A stretch of DNA of 5,820 bases from Candidatus Collierbacteria bacterium RIFOXYD1_FULL_40_9. GTDB taxonomy: Bacteria; Patescibacteriota; Microgenomatia; UBA1400; MFAQ01. Each line of letters starts with the position of its first letter. The stretch's first letter is position 1. The stretch is taken from assembly GCA_001776275.1 (NCBI GenBank), contig MFAQ01000031.1, forward strand, positions 1 to 5,820, read 5' to 3'. The notes beneath the pieces are model-generated. The model saw only the letters and a list, made by a program, of their open reading frames with translations. It was not told where the DNA came from and searched no databases. Positions 5,372 to 5,820 of this stretch are shown here, piece by piece. Both the position numbers and the translations under genes were made by a program.

Positions 5372-5820
5372 CTTCATCTACGTCCTTCTCGCCTTCACTT
5401 TGGCGTTATTTACTCTGTTTGGTTTTGCTGCCAAAACAAATCAACCAAAACCAGATCAGTTAGTAACCACACAACCATCGGTTAAAAAAAACGAGGCCAA
5501 TATCTCAGATCAAAAGTCAGAAGAAGGTTATATAGACTACTCACCAGAGGCATTCGAAAAAAATAAAGACAAACGTCGCGTACTTTACTTTTACGCCAAC
5601 TGGTGTACCACCTGTATACCTGCAAATGCAGATTTTCTAGAAAATACCAACAAAATCCCAACAGATACCGTTGTTTTTAGGGTAAATTTTAGAGACTCTG
5701 ATACCGACGAAGTTGAAAAACAATTAGCCGAAAAATACAAAATTACCTATCAGCACACCTTTGTTCAGTTAAATTACGCAGGTGAAGTAATAACAAAGTG
5801 GAATGGAGGTAAGCTCCAAG
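5358..5820 (+). CDS. Membrane-anchored thioredoxin-fold protein, 3' partial
   Basis: The frame is open from an ATG at 5358 to the window end (154 complete codons), so the C terminus is missing. Residues 1-25 are an uncleaved anchor or signal peptide (MKKSNF, then a hydrophobic stretch to FGFAA). There is no lipobox cysteine. A polar linker (26-60) follows, then a thioredoxin-like domain: strand RRVLYFYANW (73-82), redox motif WCTTC (82-86, Cys83 and Cys86), a following helix, strand TVVFRVNF (104-111), a charged helix, KITYQHTFVQLN (128-139) and GEVITKWNGG (142-151). The domain should face outside the membrane and act as a thiol-disulfide oxidoreductase, reductant or peroxide-linked factor. 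The position of the usual cis-proline before strand beta-4 (T-P-T in thioredoxin) is His133. The start overlaps the upstream membrane-protein gene by 14 bp. The family is clear; the partner and direction of electron flow are unknown. Confidence 0.85.
   Translation, partial: MKKSNFIYVLLAFTLALFTLFGFAAKTNQPKPDQLVTTQPSVKKNEANISDQKSEEGYIDYSPEAFEKNKDKRRVLYFYANWCTTCIPANADFLENTNKIPTDTVVFRVNFRDSDTDEVEKQLAEKYKITYQHTFVQLNYAGEVITKWNGGKLQ

Noticed and set aside
1..5820. Mobile elements, CRISPR arrays, toxin-antitoxin pairs or phage genes.
   Set aside because: No transposase, integrase, terminal inverted repeats, spaced direct repeats or paired small toxin-like genes can be seen.

Overview
The window looks like chromosomal DNA from a small-genome, AT-rich bacterium, most plausibly a member of the Candidate Phyla Radiation (Patescibacteria; a Microgenomates/Katanobacteria-type lineage is my guess, not shown by the sequence). 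Reasons: tightly packed short genes; a DEAD-box helicase with a basic Gly/Arg-rich head starting MFTRRRSGGG; a 112-residue protein starting MDPETLENLK of a type I associate from memory with these genomes; and several genes without a Shine-Dalgarno sequence. UGA is apparently a normal stop, because the TGA ending the 521-residue gene is followed by another in-frame stop within eight codons. This argues against the UGA=Gly lineages (Gracilibacteria, Absconditabacteria).

Layout. Positions 1-650 hold a forward gene for a YjjX-type inosine/xanthosine triphosphatase with its own promoter, a good ribosome binding site and a terminator hairpin. That hairpin also serves the convergent DEAD-box RNA helicase on the minus strand (653-1855). 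Upstream of the helicase, on the same strand, lies a 521-residue protein that I do not recognise (1985-3550). It diverges from the 112-residue forward protein (3571-3909) across only 20 bp, where both -10 boxes overlap around an 8-bp palindrome. A second hairpin (3915-3938) separates that small gene from a minus-strand tRNA, probably tRNA-Asp(GUC), whose anticodon arm is irregular. The tRNA has a near-consensus sigma70-type promoter. Diverging from it is a rightward set of three genes: a DUF1295/steroid-5-alpha-reductase-like integral membrane protein, a small four-helix membrane protein, and a membrane-anchored thioredoxin-fold protein that starts inside the end of the previous gene and runs off the window.

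How the genes relate. There is no obvious single pathway. The left half is nucleotide-pool cleaning and RNA metabolism plus two uncharacterised genes. The right half is envelope-related: a membrane enzyme or methyltransferase-like protein, a membrane protein of unknown role, and an extracytoplasmic redox protein. I see no mobile element, CRISPR array or phage signature. The most promising unexplained items are the 521-residue protein with its shared promoter, the atypical tRNA, and the small membrane protein/thioredoxin pair.
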